Assembly: GCA_016713335.1 (NCBI GenBank)
Contig: JADJPH010000065.1
Span: 1-25,720 of the forward strand
Length of the DNA stretch: 25,720 nucleotides
Direction: 5' to 3'
DNA from: Candidatus Fredericiella danica
Lineage (GTDB): Bacteria; Chloroflexota; Anaerolineae; Caldilineales; Caldilineaceae
The notes under the pieces are model-generated. The model was not told where the DNA came from, did no database searches, and saw nothing but the letters and a program-made list of their open reading frames with translations. The position numbers and the translations under genes were made by a program. This document shows, in pieces, positions 7,749 through 15,706 of this stretch; within the stretch, counting starts at the first letter, position 1, and the number at the start of each line of letters is the position of its first letter.

Positions 7749-8621
7749 ATGACAACTCAAATCCAACGTTCATTTCGTAGTGACTTATTCTATGCCGGTC
7801 TGGGCATTGGCGCCGGTGTAGCCTTTGTATTAATACTCCAAGTGGTCTGGCAGCTATCCGTAGGCGCATTGGGGGCGCCAGGCGGTGGAGTCGCGTCCGT
7901 ATCGCTGGTTGCTGAGGCGAAAACGATGGGTCTGCCACTGGCCGAAGGCGCCAAGGCTTACTGGTACTTTGCACGATCGGGCGGTATAGTTGCCTATTTT
8001 TTGCTTTGGCTCGCCACTGCTTGGGGTGTATTGATGAGCGGTAAACTGACCAAGGGACAGTTTGCGTTTGGGCTGCATGAGTTTCTGCCGATCCTTGCGA
8101 TGGTTTTCGCTGTGATCCACGCAGTGGCGCTCCTCGGAGATACCTACATCGCGTTCTCATGGTGGCAACTGCTGCTGCCGTTCAGCACATCGTACCGGCC
8201 GGTAGCAACCGGGTTGGGCGTGCTGTCGCTTTATCTGAGCATGGCACTGATCGCCAGTTTCTACCTGCGCAAATGGATTGGCCGCCGCGCGTGGCGTTTG
8301 TTCCACTACGCTACCTATCTTGCGTTCACGCTGGCGCTGGTGCATGGTCTGCTGGCAGGCACAGACAGCCGGTTACCTGCAATGCAGATCTTGTACTATG
8401 GCACCGGGCTATCAATTGTCTTCTTCACCTGCTATCGTGTGTTGACAATCAAAGCTGATGTCAGGCGCAAAGCGAGTTCACAGCCTGGAAGCGTGAACCT
8501 GCGGCGCGATGCCTCGCAACTGGCAACCGCGCCCGTGGTGAGCAATAGCGCCCAACAGCGCTTCCAGACCGCCACGGCGCGCAGGCAGACCGGCGAGGCG
8601 CCAGGGGATTCGGTGCTATAA
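7749..8621 (+). CDS. Ferric-reductase-like transmembrane cytochrome b protein
   Basis: 290 aa with six predicted membrane helices at about residues 14-40, 70-97, 108-130, 148-173, 182-204 and 212-234. Four histidines in helices 3 and 5 (H110, H124, H186, H199) have spacings of 14 and 13, the same as the bis-heme ligands of NOX2 (101/115, 209/222). This supports two stacked b hemes crossing the membrane. The sequence fits the ferric reductase-like transmembrane component family, but the protein ends with only about 55 hydrophilic residues and has no FAD/NAD(P)H reductase domain. Electrons must therefore come from or go to another protein, plausibly a flavoprotein made by the adjacent ApbE. GAGG lies 6 nt before the ATG. 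Transport direction and substrate are not determined. Confidence 0.85.
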   Translation: MTTQIQRSFRSDLFYAGLGIGAGVAFVLILQVVWQLSVGALGAPGGGVASVSLVAEAKTMGLPLAEGAKAYWYFARSGGIVAYFLLWLATAWGVLMSGKLTKGQFAFGLHEFLPILAMVFAVIHAVALLGDTYIAFSWWQLLLPFSTSYRPVATGLGVLSLYLSMALIASFYLRKWIGRRAWRLFHYATYLAFTLALVHGLLAGTDSRLPAMQILYYGTGLSIVFFTCYRVLTIKADVRRKASSQPGSVNLRRDASQLATAPVVSNSAQQRFQTATARRQTGEAPGDSVL

Positions 8622-8622
8622 T
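8615..8622 (+). promoter_or_regulatory. Extended -10 promoter for the two-component genes
   Basis: GCTATAAT at 8615-8622 contains a perfect TATAAT (8617-8622), and the preceding TG at 8614-8615 fits the extended -10 element. It overlaps the stop codon of the cytochrome gene. Transcription would begin about 8628-8631, only 3-6 nt before ATG 8634. There is no Shine-Dalgarno before that ATG, so a leaderless or nearly leaderless message is likely. Confidence 0.5.
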
Positions 8623-8633
8623 TTGCGGTACCT

Positions 8634-9347
8634 ATGACAACGATTCTATTAGCCGACGACGATGAAATGATCGTTGAGGTCCTGCAAAACCAACTCGAGC
8701 GCGAAGGATACAGCGTCATCACCGCACTTGATGGGCAGACAGCGCTTGACCTTGCCCGCACCCGACAGCCCGATCTGGTTTTGCTCGACGTGATGATGCC
8801 ACGCCTGCAGGGATGGGAAGTATGTCGCGAGCTTCGTTACGAGAGTGCCGTGCCGATTCTCATGTTGACGGCGCGGGGTGAAGAGATGGATCGGGTGTTA
8901 GGGCTGGAGTTAGGGGCCGATGACTACATCGTCAAACCGTTCAGTTTTCGCGAATTACTGGCGCGTGTGCGGGCCAATCTGCGGCGCATGCAACTGGCGG
9001 CGACTGTCGAAATGCGTCCAACAGGTAACTTGTTCAGACTGGGCGCGATCGCGGTTGATCGCAAGCGCCACATGGTCCTCCGGAACGGAGAGCTGGTAGC
9101 GCTTTCCCAGCGTGAATACGACGTGCTCCTTGCCCTGATCGACGCCAACGGTAGCGTGATTCCACGTGGCGACCTGCTTGACCAGGTGTGGGGTGAGCAA
9201 TGGGTGGGCGATCCGCGCACATTGGACGTCCATATCCGCTGGCTACGCGAGAAACTGGAAGATGAGTCCAGCAGTCCGAAGTTGATTATCACGGTGCGCG
9301 GCGTTGGATATCGGCTGGTGAGCCCGGACGAACTTGTGAGGGGATAA
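8634..9347 (+). CDS. OmpR-family response regulator
   Basis: 237 aa. The receiver domain (residues 1-115) has the acidic pocket ADDDE at 7-11, phosphoacceptor Asp52 in VLLDVMMP, the switch Thr in MLTARG and Lys in DDYIVKPF. A winged-helix Trans_reg_C domain follows at about 132-232, with ALSQREYDVLLALIDANG and TLDVHIRWLREKLEDE plus the terminal wing VRGVGYRLV. It regulates transcription when phosphorylated by the kinase encoded 6 nt downstream. Likely targets include its own cluster, given the 11-bp direct repeats at 5034. The gene starts 12 nt after the cytochrome gene and appears to have its own promoter. All catalytic residues are present. Confidence 0.95.
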   Translation: MTTILLADDDEMIVEVLQNQLEREGYSVITALDGQTALDLARTRQPDLVLLDVMMPRLQGWEVCRELRYESAVPILMLTARGEEMDRVLGLELGADDYIVKPFSFRELLARVRANLRRMQLAATVEMRPTGNLFRLGAIAVDRKRHMVLRNGELVALSQREYDVLLALIDANGSVIPRGDLLDQVWGEQWVGDPRTLDVHIRWLREKLEDESSSPKLIITVRGVGYRLVSPDELVRG

Positions 9348-9353
9348 CTGTTC

Positions 9354-10973
9354 TTGAATATTACCACCGGCGAAACGCCCCAACTCCCTCCCGCGCGTTG
9401 GCCATGGCAGCGCAGCCTTCAGGTGCGGCTTGCGCTTGCATATGGAATCCTCTTCCTTGCCGCACTCATTGCGCTAACGATCTGGATCGGTCAGATTGTC
9501 TACAGCACGCAACTCAATGCTGCCGAACATGACCTACAGGTCACGGCGTTTCTGGCCGGCAATGCGCTGGAAGATCCCCTCAGTGGTTACGAGAGCGAGT
9601 TCCAGCGGTACCAAGACCGGGAATCCGAACACGAAGACGATGGCCGTTCTCAGGATGACGAGAACGGGAAAGAGGAACCAGGCAACACAGCGGCTCAGGC
9701 TGTGGGACTGGCCAATGCACAGATAATTGCCTTGCCTCGGCTACAACAGATGGCGGCAGCCTATGCAACTGATACCGGCACCCGCGTCACGATCTTGGAT
9801 CCAAACGGTAATCCACTCGCGGATAGCCTGCTCTCCGAAGCCGAAGTCGGGTTCCAGGGGGACCAGCCAGAAGTGATGGCGGCGCTGGCAGGCGTCGAGC
9901 AACATGAAGTTCGTACGGACCCGGCGACCGGAAAGCAAATGCTCTACGCAGCGGCGCCGATCCAGCAGAACGACAAGGTCCTTGGGATTGCACAAGTCGG
10001 CAAGTCGTTGGATGCTGTGTTGGAGCCGACGCGCCAGCTCCTGTTCAGCCTGGTGGCCGCTGTGCTGTTGGCACTGGCAGCCACCAGTGCGTTGGCAGTC
10101 TGGATCGGTCGGCGGCTTGTAAAACCGATTCGCGAACTTGAGGAGGCTGCGCTGGCTGTTGCACAGGGTGATCTCTCGCGCAGCGTGCCTGTCGCCACAG
10201 CAGACGAAGTGGGAGCGCTGGCGAACGCATTCAACCATATGGTGGACCATTTGCGCGCCATGATCGCTCAACAGCGCGTCTTTGTCGCGAATGCAAGCCA
10301 CGAGCTGCGTACGCCGCTTACCAATATCAAACTGCGCACCGAGGTGTTGCGAACACTTGGCGGGGAAGATACGGCGCTTGCGACCAAGTACATTGCCGAG
10401 ATCGACACTGGAGCCGACCGGCTGACGCGGTTGGCCAATGATCTGCTGGATCTGGCGCGATTGGACGGGGACGCCTGGGCATTGTCGCCGGCGGAAAAGA
10501 TCGATATTTCGCCTGTGCTCCTCGATGCTGCCAATATGATGCGAATGCGCGCGGAAGGCGCCGGTCTGAAGTTGACTGTCGACGTCCCGCCCCGGCTCCC
10601 GTTGATATGCGTTCACTCTGAGCAAATTGAGAGCGCCGTGCTGAATCTGCTTGACAACGCGATCAAATATACGCCCGGCGGCGGCAGCGTACGCCTTGCG
10701 GCAGTGGCCCAAAGCAACCTGGTTGAGATCAGCGTTTCAGATTCGGGTCCCGGCATCCCACCTGCCGATTTGCCAAACATCTTCGACCGATTCTATCGCG
10801 TCGATAAATCGCGTAGCCGGCAGCGTAGCGCCAAGCCAGGCGTAGGCAGCGGTGCGGGATTGGGGCTGTCGATCGTCAAGACGCTGATCGAGCAGAATGA
10901 CGGTGCAATTACCGTGGAGTCGGCGCCGGGGAAAGGCACTGTTTTTGTGCTTTCCTTCCCGCTGCTGGCATAA
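9354..10973 (+). CDS. Membrane sensor histidine kinase with acidic extracytoplasmic loop
   Basis: 539 aa from TTG 9354, preceded by GAGGGGAT; no ATG gives a complete first helix. TM1 is at about residues 23-50, the extracytoplasmic sensor at 51-226, TM2 at 228-252 and HAMP at 253-306. The HisKA domain carries His316 in FVANASHELRTPLTN. The HATPase domain has the N box NLLDNAIKYT, G1 DSGPGIPP, F box FDRFYRVD and G2 GAGLGLSIVK, all intact. The sensor contains an insert at about 80-109 with 13 Asp/Glu and one His in 30 residues, beyond an ordinary dCache/PAS-like loop. Acidic loops in kinases such as PmrB and PhoQ sense metal ions, and a similar acidic tail exists on the exported protein at 5655. 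Metal sensing is therefore a reasonable inference, not shown. Confidence 0.95.
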   Translation: MNITTGETPQLPPARWPWQRSLQVRLALAYGILFLAALIALTIWIGQIVYSTQLNAAEHDLQVTAFLAGNALEDPLSGYESEFQRYQDRESEHEDDGRSQDDENGKEEPGNTAAQAVGLANAQIIALPRLQQMAAAYATDTGTRVTILDPNGNPLADSLLSEAEVGFQGDQPEVMAALAGVEQHEVRTDPATGKQMLYAAAPIQQNDKVLGIAQVGKSLDAVLEPTRQLLFSLVAAVLLALAATSALAVWIGRRLVKPIRELEEAALAVAQGDLSRSVPVATADEVGALANAFNHMVDHLRAMIAQQRVFVANASHELRTPLTNIKLRTEVLRTLGGEDTALATKYIAEIDTGADRLTRLANDLLDLARLDGDAWALSPAEKIDISPVLLDAANMMRMRAEGAGLKLTVDVPPRLPLICVHSEQIESAVLNLLDNAIKYTPGGGSVRLAAVAQSNLVEISVSDSGPGIPPADLPNIFDRFYRVDKSRSRQRSAKPGVGSGAGLGLSIVKTLIEQNDGAITVESAPGKGTVFVLSFPLLA

Positions 10974-10980
10974 TCACTAA

Positions 10981-11559
10981 ATGCCGGAGATTCTGCGCCT
11001 CTACGTCAGCACCACGCTTGACCTCGATGCCGAACGCGCGGTCATTGGCCGCACCGTGGCCGAATTGCCGGTAAAACTCGGTATCGAGATCCGGCGCTCG
11101 CCCCAACTCACGCCAATATACGACGAGGTCTACGAGCGATTGGCCAATGTCGATCGCGTTTACTTTTTGTTGGGCAACGACATCACGGCGCCGGCTGGGC
11201 TCGAATGGAACCTGGCCTGGCGGATCGATCGCCGGGTGCTGCCGCTGCGCCGGTCTCCTAAGCCGACACCCGCCGCCCAGGAATTCATGCGGCTGTCGCC
11301 TGCCCCCTGGCTCGATTACCGCACCTCCACCGATCTGGCGCGGATTATCACACTTGATCTGGCGCTAATCCTCCGCCAGGCCGACAACCGCTATGGCATC
11401 ACGGTGCGCGAGATCGAGCAACTGGAGCGAGCGGTGCGACAACTAGAGAAGATGCAAGTTGCGCCCGCGCCAGATCCTGGCGGTGCAGATGGCGGAGGTG
11501 TGTTGTTGGATGACGGGCGCAGAGACCCCCTTTCCGGTGTCCTGCTGCGCAAACAATAA
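10981..11559 (+). CDS. Hypothetical protein, DUF4062/TIR-like N-terminal fold
   Basis: 192 aa with an intact frame, starting 7 nt after the kinase stop with no evident ribosome site, so translation is probably coupled. The opening LRLYVSTTLDLDAERAVIGRTVAELP resembles the first strand and helix of DUF4062 or TIR-like domains (YVSTT, then acidic residues and a helix). RVYFLLGNDITAPAGLEWNLAW resembles the central strand and a conserved glutamate region of that fold. Residues 145-165 form a short charged helix, and the tail is Gly/Pro-rich and probably disordered. In such proteins the domain recognises or cleaves nucleotides or acts as a protein-interaction module. No catalytic assignment is made. 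Its position suggests an accessory to the two-component system, but this could be chance. Confidence 0.6.
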   Translation: MPEILRLYVSTTLDLDAERAVIGRTVAELPVKLGIEIRRSPQLTPIYDEVYERLANVDRVYFLLGNDITAPAGLEWNLAWRIDRRVLPLRRSPKPTPAAQEFMRLSPAPWLDYRTSTDLARIITLDLALILRQADNRYGITVREIEQLERAVRQLEKMQVAPAPDPGGADGGGVLLDDGRRDPLSGVLLRKQ

Positions 11560-11603
11560 GCGAATGTTTGTCGCTTAATGATCGACAGGAGTGCGCTTTG
11601 TGA

Positions 11604-12066
11604 CAAGCATACAGGATTCGTTGCGGGGTTGTTGCCGGCATCTTCATCGAACAACCGGCAAAAGGCAAGAGCTATCCACAATGGGTCTCGGAACTAGAAA
11701 AGTCAGCGCAGGAGATCGACCAGCGCGCCGCCAGCGCGAAAGACCAGATTGCTGCCGGCAAAGTGCTGCGCCACATTACCGGCATTGAACGCTGGTGCCA
11801 AAGCCGGCTCCAGGTCTTTCTGGGTGCGCCATTTGTGCGTGATGAGTACGACGGCTATCAGCCCGGCGCCGACCTGTCACTTGAGCAGCAGCGGGCGACA
11901 TTTCAGGAGACGCGCCAAGAAACAGTTGAACTGACTCAGACACTGGCCAAGCCAGTTTTCCCACACAATGACCGTTGTGCATAACAGCTTTGGCCCCCTC
12001 ACTTTGCGTGGCTGGCTGCGCTATATGGAGATGCACGCCTCGTTGGAAAGTAAGAAGCTGCGCTAA
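11604..12066 (+). pseudogene. DinB-superfamily protein, frameshifted
   Basis: From about 11604 one frame reads GVVAGIFIEQPAKGKSYPQW, then KVLRHITGIERWCQSRLQVF, LGAPFVRDEYDGYQPGADL and FQETRQETVELTQTLA. It stops early at 11984. A different frame from about 11965 then supplies TVVHNSFGPLTLRGWLRYME and MHASLESKKLR to the stop at 12066. Together they give a DinB-like four-helix bundle of about 150 residues with His in HITGIERW and the H-x-x-SFGPLTLRGWLRYxxMH C-terminal motif. Family members are metal-binding and often thiol-transferase-like enzymes. No start codon could be fixed: the frame begins after TGA 11601-11603, and GTG 11591 lies in another frame, so a second indel near 11620 is likely. 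The gene may be intact in the organism if these are sequencing errors. Confidence 0.65.
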
Positions 12067-12069
12067 ATC

Positions 12070-13616
12070 ATGCGGTTGCGCATTTCGGTCCCTGCCCAGC
12101 TCGGTCTCTTCGCATTGTTGCTGCTCAGCATCTTTGCATGGGCGCCTGCGCTCGTCCCTGGTTACTGGGAGGCGCTGGAAGGCTTTGTTCCCGTCTTTAA
12201 TGTGTCACAGCCCGCGCCATTCGCGGCCGTGGCAACGGCCCCGGATATCTGGCGCAGTGCCGGCGGAGCGACGTTTCTGCTCCCGAGAGCGTTCGTCCTG
12301 ATCGGTTTCGAACCCTCCGCAGCGGTGCGCGGTGCCTACATTGTCGCTTTCTTGCTTGGTTCATGCGGTATCTATGCCTGGCTGCGCCCGCGGTTAGGGG
12401 ATTTAGCCGCCGGTATGGCCGGATTGATCTACATCCTGCTCCCAATCTTTCTCGCCACCGTGTATGTGCGCGGCAGTCTCGCCGATGCACTTGTGCTCGG
12501 ATTTCTGCCGCTGACGTTTGCCGGTCTCGCCGCCTATGAACGGCAGCGGAGTCTGGTCGGGGCTGCGGTCGCCGTGCTGACAATTGTCTGGATCTGGCGA
12601 ACGCAGGCGGGGTTGGCGGTTTTTGCCACGCTTTTACTCCTAATCTACGCGCTGGCGGTTGAACGCAATTGGGTGACGCTGCTGATCGCCGGTGTGGCGG
12701 CCGCGGCCGGTATCGTCTCACTGATTTCGGATTTCAACATTGTTGCACCGGCGCCAACGAATTTCTACGACCAATTCGTCTATCTTCACCAACTGTTCGC
12801 AGTTGATTGGTTCACAGCGCCGAGCGACGCCGGTTGGCAGGACACTTACCCGTTTCAGTTGGGCTTTGCGGCATTCGCCTTCAGTGTGATTGCGCTCTGG
12901 ATCTGGTGGCGGCGCCGCCCGCGGCCCCTGCCCGAGGTGGAACGGCTCCTTGCCTTCGCCTGGATCGGAGCCATCATCCTGGTTCTGCTCACCTTTGGTT
13001 TCAGCGAACCGCTTTGGCGGGTGACAGGCGCCGGCCGCCTGCTTACCTATCCGTGGCAGTTGATGATCCTGGCTGCCCCGCTGATCGCAGTGACGGCCGG
13101 AGCACTTCCGGCCCTGGCTCGGGCTTGAGAGCGCCCTCCTATTGGGCAGCGCTTGTGACATTGGTTGTCCTCGGTAGCTATCCCTATCTCACGGCAAGCT
13201 TTACGGAAGTGACGCCCCCTACCCGGCCCGTCGCGGTATTTGGAGACCACGAGATCGCAATCCTGGATGCCACGTTGGCAGAGCCGGCCGGCAGCGAACA
13301 AGCACAACTGACAATTGTGTTCCAGGTCCTTCGTCCCCTTGCCATCGACTACAACGTCTTCTTCCAGGCGCTCACCGGCACGGCTGACACCGAACAGGTG
13401 GTGGCGCAGGTCGACCTGCAGCCATTGGGAGATGCAAAGCCCGCGACCGTCTGGCGACCTGGTGAGATCCTGACCGCCAGTTATGAACTGGACCTTGCCA
13501 ACGCACCGCAGAGCATCCCGCTGCATTACTATTTTGGCTTTTATGATTGGCGGGATGGCCGACGCATGGTCGTAGACAACGGGCTTGATGATAAGCTGGT
13601 GTTCCGTGGCCGGTAA
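12070..13616 (+). CDS. Polytopic membrane protein, PTPS-related family (first of two)
   Basis: About 515 aa over one frameshift. At least eight hydrophobic helices occupy residues 5-350, with GAYIVAFLLGSCGIYAWLRP and GDLAAGMAGLIYILLPIFL resembling the 6-pyruvoyl-tetrahydropterin-synthase-related membrane domain. That family is structurally GT-C-like. Despite the family name no pterin chemistry is implied. The C-terminal 150 residues after the frameshift (VVLGSYPYLTASFTEVTPP, then a beta-rich ectodomain ending LVFRGR) should be extracytoplasmic. The frame breaks at about 13119-13124: one frame stops at TGA 13126-13128, and the other continues GLRAPSYWAALV. It starts 3 nt after the DinB-like gene and overlaps the next gene by a few bases. 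A role in transferring a lipid-linked sugar to the cell surface is an inference. Confidence 0.75.
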
Positions 13617-15579
13617 TACCATATACGACGTGAATGACGCCCCGCACAACCGCTTGCCGCGCCTGTGGCGTGACCCCTTCTTCTGGTTGACCATTTTATT
13701 GACTGCGTTTGCGGTCGCACCGTTCGTGCTGCCCGGCTATTTCTGGGGAGCGAATGACGCGCGGCATCATGTGTACTTTCTTTTCGAATATGATCGGGTG
13801 GTGCAGGATGGGATTTGGTGGCCGCGCTGGAGCCCTGACTTTGCGTTCGGCTATGGCTACCCGTTTTTCAACATTTACGGCCCGTTCAGCCACTTCCTGG
13901 CGGAGGGTTTGCACCATTACCTGGGGTTGAGTTTCACCGCAGCGATTGAAAGCATTTTTGCGCTGAGCATCGTGGGCAGCGCCGGTGCGATGTACGGCTT
14001 TGTACGCTCCTGGGCCGGTCGCAGCGCCGGCTTGGTTGCCGGTCTGGTCTATACATACGCCCCCTATCACCTGCTGAATCTTTACGTGCGTGCAAATCTT
14101 GCCGAGAGCATGGCGTTCGTCTGGTTGCCGCTCATCTTATGGGCAGCACGCGAGGCGATCGTCCGTCCGAACCGTGCGCAGGCAGCAGCACTGTCCGATG
14201 CAGAACATGCCGCTGAACGCCGTCCGACACGCCGGCGCGCCCTCCCTGTGATCGGGTTGGCCCTCAGTTACGCGGGTCTCATGTATACCAGCAACCTGGT
14301 GACCGTCCTCTTTACGCCCTTGCTTGCAGGCTATGTGCTGCTGTTGACGCTTGTGTACGCCATTCCTGCGTGGATCCCCCGTGGCGCCTTGTCTTGGGGA
14401 CGCAGATTCTGGTTGTGGCTGAATTGCCTGTATCCCCCGGTGCTTGGCGGCATTGCGGGTCTGGGTCTGAGCGCGGCGTTCTGGATGCCTGCGTTTCTGG
14501 AACGGAACGGTGTGCGCGTCGACCAGTGGTACGCGGGACGCTATGATTTTCGTGGTCACTTCGTCTACCTCTTCCAGTTGTTCAGCCCGCGCTGGGGGTT
14601 TGGTGTCAGCACGCCCGGGCCATTGGATCCGATTGGATATCAGTTGGGCGCAGTGGCCCTCATCTTCGCAGTCCTGGGAGTTGCGCTCATCTGGCGGTTT
14701 GCCGGGCGCCGGCGCTGGGAGGTTGCCTTTCTGGTCTTGGCGGCATTTGCCGGGGCTGCGCTCTCCTTGCGTTTCGCGGCCCCGTTGTGGGAGATGCCGA
14801 TTGTTGGCGGAATTCTACAGTCGGCGCAGTTTCCCTGGCGCTGGCTCGTGATTCCCACCGTAGCAATCGGCGCCCTGGCTGGAACACTGGGCGCAGCCGC
14901 TGATGCGGAGGAGCGCATTTCTTTGCCTACGATCGTGCTGGCGGCCCTGGTCATCCTGGGCAGTTATCCTTATCTCCAGGTGCAGATCACCGAGCCGGCC
15001 GAGGGACCGGTCAGCCTCGCCGGATTGATGCGATTCCAACAGTCGTCGGACGAGATGACGGGCAGCACGGCGTGGGTGAAAGAGATTCCAGCGTGGAGTC
15101 CAATGGCGGACTACTACATCAGCCAGGACAATGCCGGTGAGCCGGTCAAACCCATCGAAACAAAACTTGACTACACGATTTTCGATTACAAGACGCTGGG
15201 CGCTGAGTCAGTGGCGCACAACACGGTGAGCGAAGAGATCTACTTCTTCAACGGTCTGGATGAACCGCAAACCATTGTCTTCAACCAGTTCTATTACCCC
15301 GGCTGGAATGCCTATCTCCTCGCCGGCAAACACGGACCGCGCATCGCGTCAATCCCCATTACACCAGAGCCAACCGGGACGCTTGGCCGGATGACGGTGC
15401 AGGCGCCGCCTGGTGAAGGCTACTTGCTGCTTGTGTATGAAGATACTCCCCCGCGCACAATGGGTGGCATCATCACCCTGACCACAGCCGCCATACTCAT
15501 GGCGGCGGCGCTCATTGATGGGTGGCGCACCCGCCGCGTGCAGCCAAAAGTTGCACACACACTATCCAATTCTGTGTGA
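13603..15579 (+). CDS. Polytopic membrane protein, PTPS-related family (second of two)
   Basis: 658 aa from GTG 13603; ATG 13585 and GTG 13630 are alternatives. About ten membrane helices are visible. The diagnostic first extracytoplasmic loop is PGYFWGANDARHHVYFLFEY, followed by WWPRWSPDFAFGYGYPFFNI and YGPFSHFLAE. It includes an Asp-Ala-Arg-His motif like the catalytic acidic loop of GT-C glycosyltransferases. The C-terminal 200 residues (from about GPVSLAGLMRF) form a beta-rich ectodomain, closed by a last helix (IITLTTAAILMAAALIDGW). It is a paralogue of the preceding protein, and both genes share an overlapping junction, which implies cotranscription and perhaps a complex. The substrate is unknown. 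The frame is intact, so the indel load is not uniform. Confidence 0.82.
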   Translation, partial: SVAGNTIYDVNDAPHNRLPRLWRDPFFWLTILLTAFAVAPFVLPGYFWGANDARHHVYFLFEYDRVVQDGIWWPRWSPDFAFGYGYPFFNIYGPFSHFLAEGLHHYLGLSFTAAIESIFALSIVGSAGAMYGFVRSWAGRSAGLVAGLVYTYAPYHLLNLYVRANLAESMAFVWLPLILWAAREAIVRPNRAQAAALSDAEHAAERRPTRRRALPVIGLALSYAGLMYTSNLVTVLFTPLLAGYVLLLTLVYAIPAWIPRGALSWGRRFWLWLNCLYPPVLGGIAGLGLSAAFWMPAFLERNGVRVDQWYAGRYDFRGHFVYLFQLFSPRWGFGVSTPGPLDPIGYQLGAVALIFAVLGVALIWRFAGRRRWEVAFLVLAAFAGAALSLRFAAPLWEMPIVGGILQSAQFPWRWLVIPTVAIGALAGTLGAAADAEERISLPTIVLAALVILGSYPYLQVQITEPAEGPVSLAGLMRFQQSSDEMTGSTAWVKEIPAWSPMADYYISQDNAGEPVKPIETKLDYTIFDYKTLGAESVAHNTVSEEIYFFNGLDEPQTIVFNQFYYPGWNAYLLAGKHGPRIASIPITPEPTGTLGRMTVQAPPGEGYLLLVYEDTPPRTMGGIITLTTAAILMAAALIDGWRTRRVQPKVAHTLSNSV

Positions 15580-15615
15580 TTTCAAAGGGGTGTGGTATAC
15601 CCCTCTGCAATAGTA

Positions 15616-15669
15616 AGTTTGCACAACGAATACATAGTTTCACAACTATTTTTCGGTGTTTAGTTTGCA
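15616..15669 (+). promoter_or_regulatory. Repeat-flanked hairpin upstream of the NUDIX gene
   Basis: AGTTTGCA occurs at 15616-15623 and at 15662-15669, 46 bp apart. Between them ATAGTT (15634-15639) and AACTAT (15644-15649) form a perfect inverted repeat around TCAC, followed by a run of T to 15653. A weaker stem AGGGGT/ACCCCT lies at 15586-15604 just after the preceding gene. The region is AT-rich against its neighbours. It could combine a weak terminator for the membrane-protein operon with the promoter or operator of the NUDIX gene. Confidence 0.35.
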
Positions 15670-15706
15670 ATCTGTCAATCGTCCACCGTAGAGAAGGGTG
15701 AGCGCT

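Noticed and set aside
7375..8160. Minus-strand open frame of 261 codons
   Set aside because: It lies opposite the Pro-rich and cytochrome genes and is Arg/Pro/Ser-rich shadow sequence.
9741..10712. Minus-strand open frame of 323 codons opposite the sensor kinase
   Set aside because: It is the shadow of a fully conserved HisKA/HATPase kinase; there is no ribosome site and no protein-like pattern.
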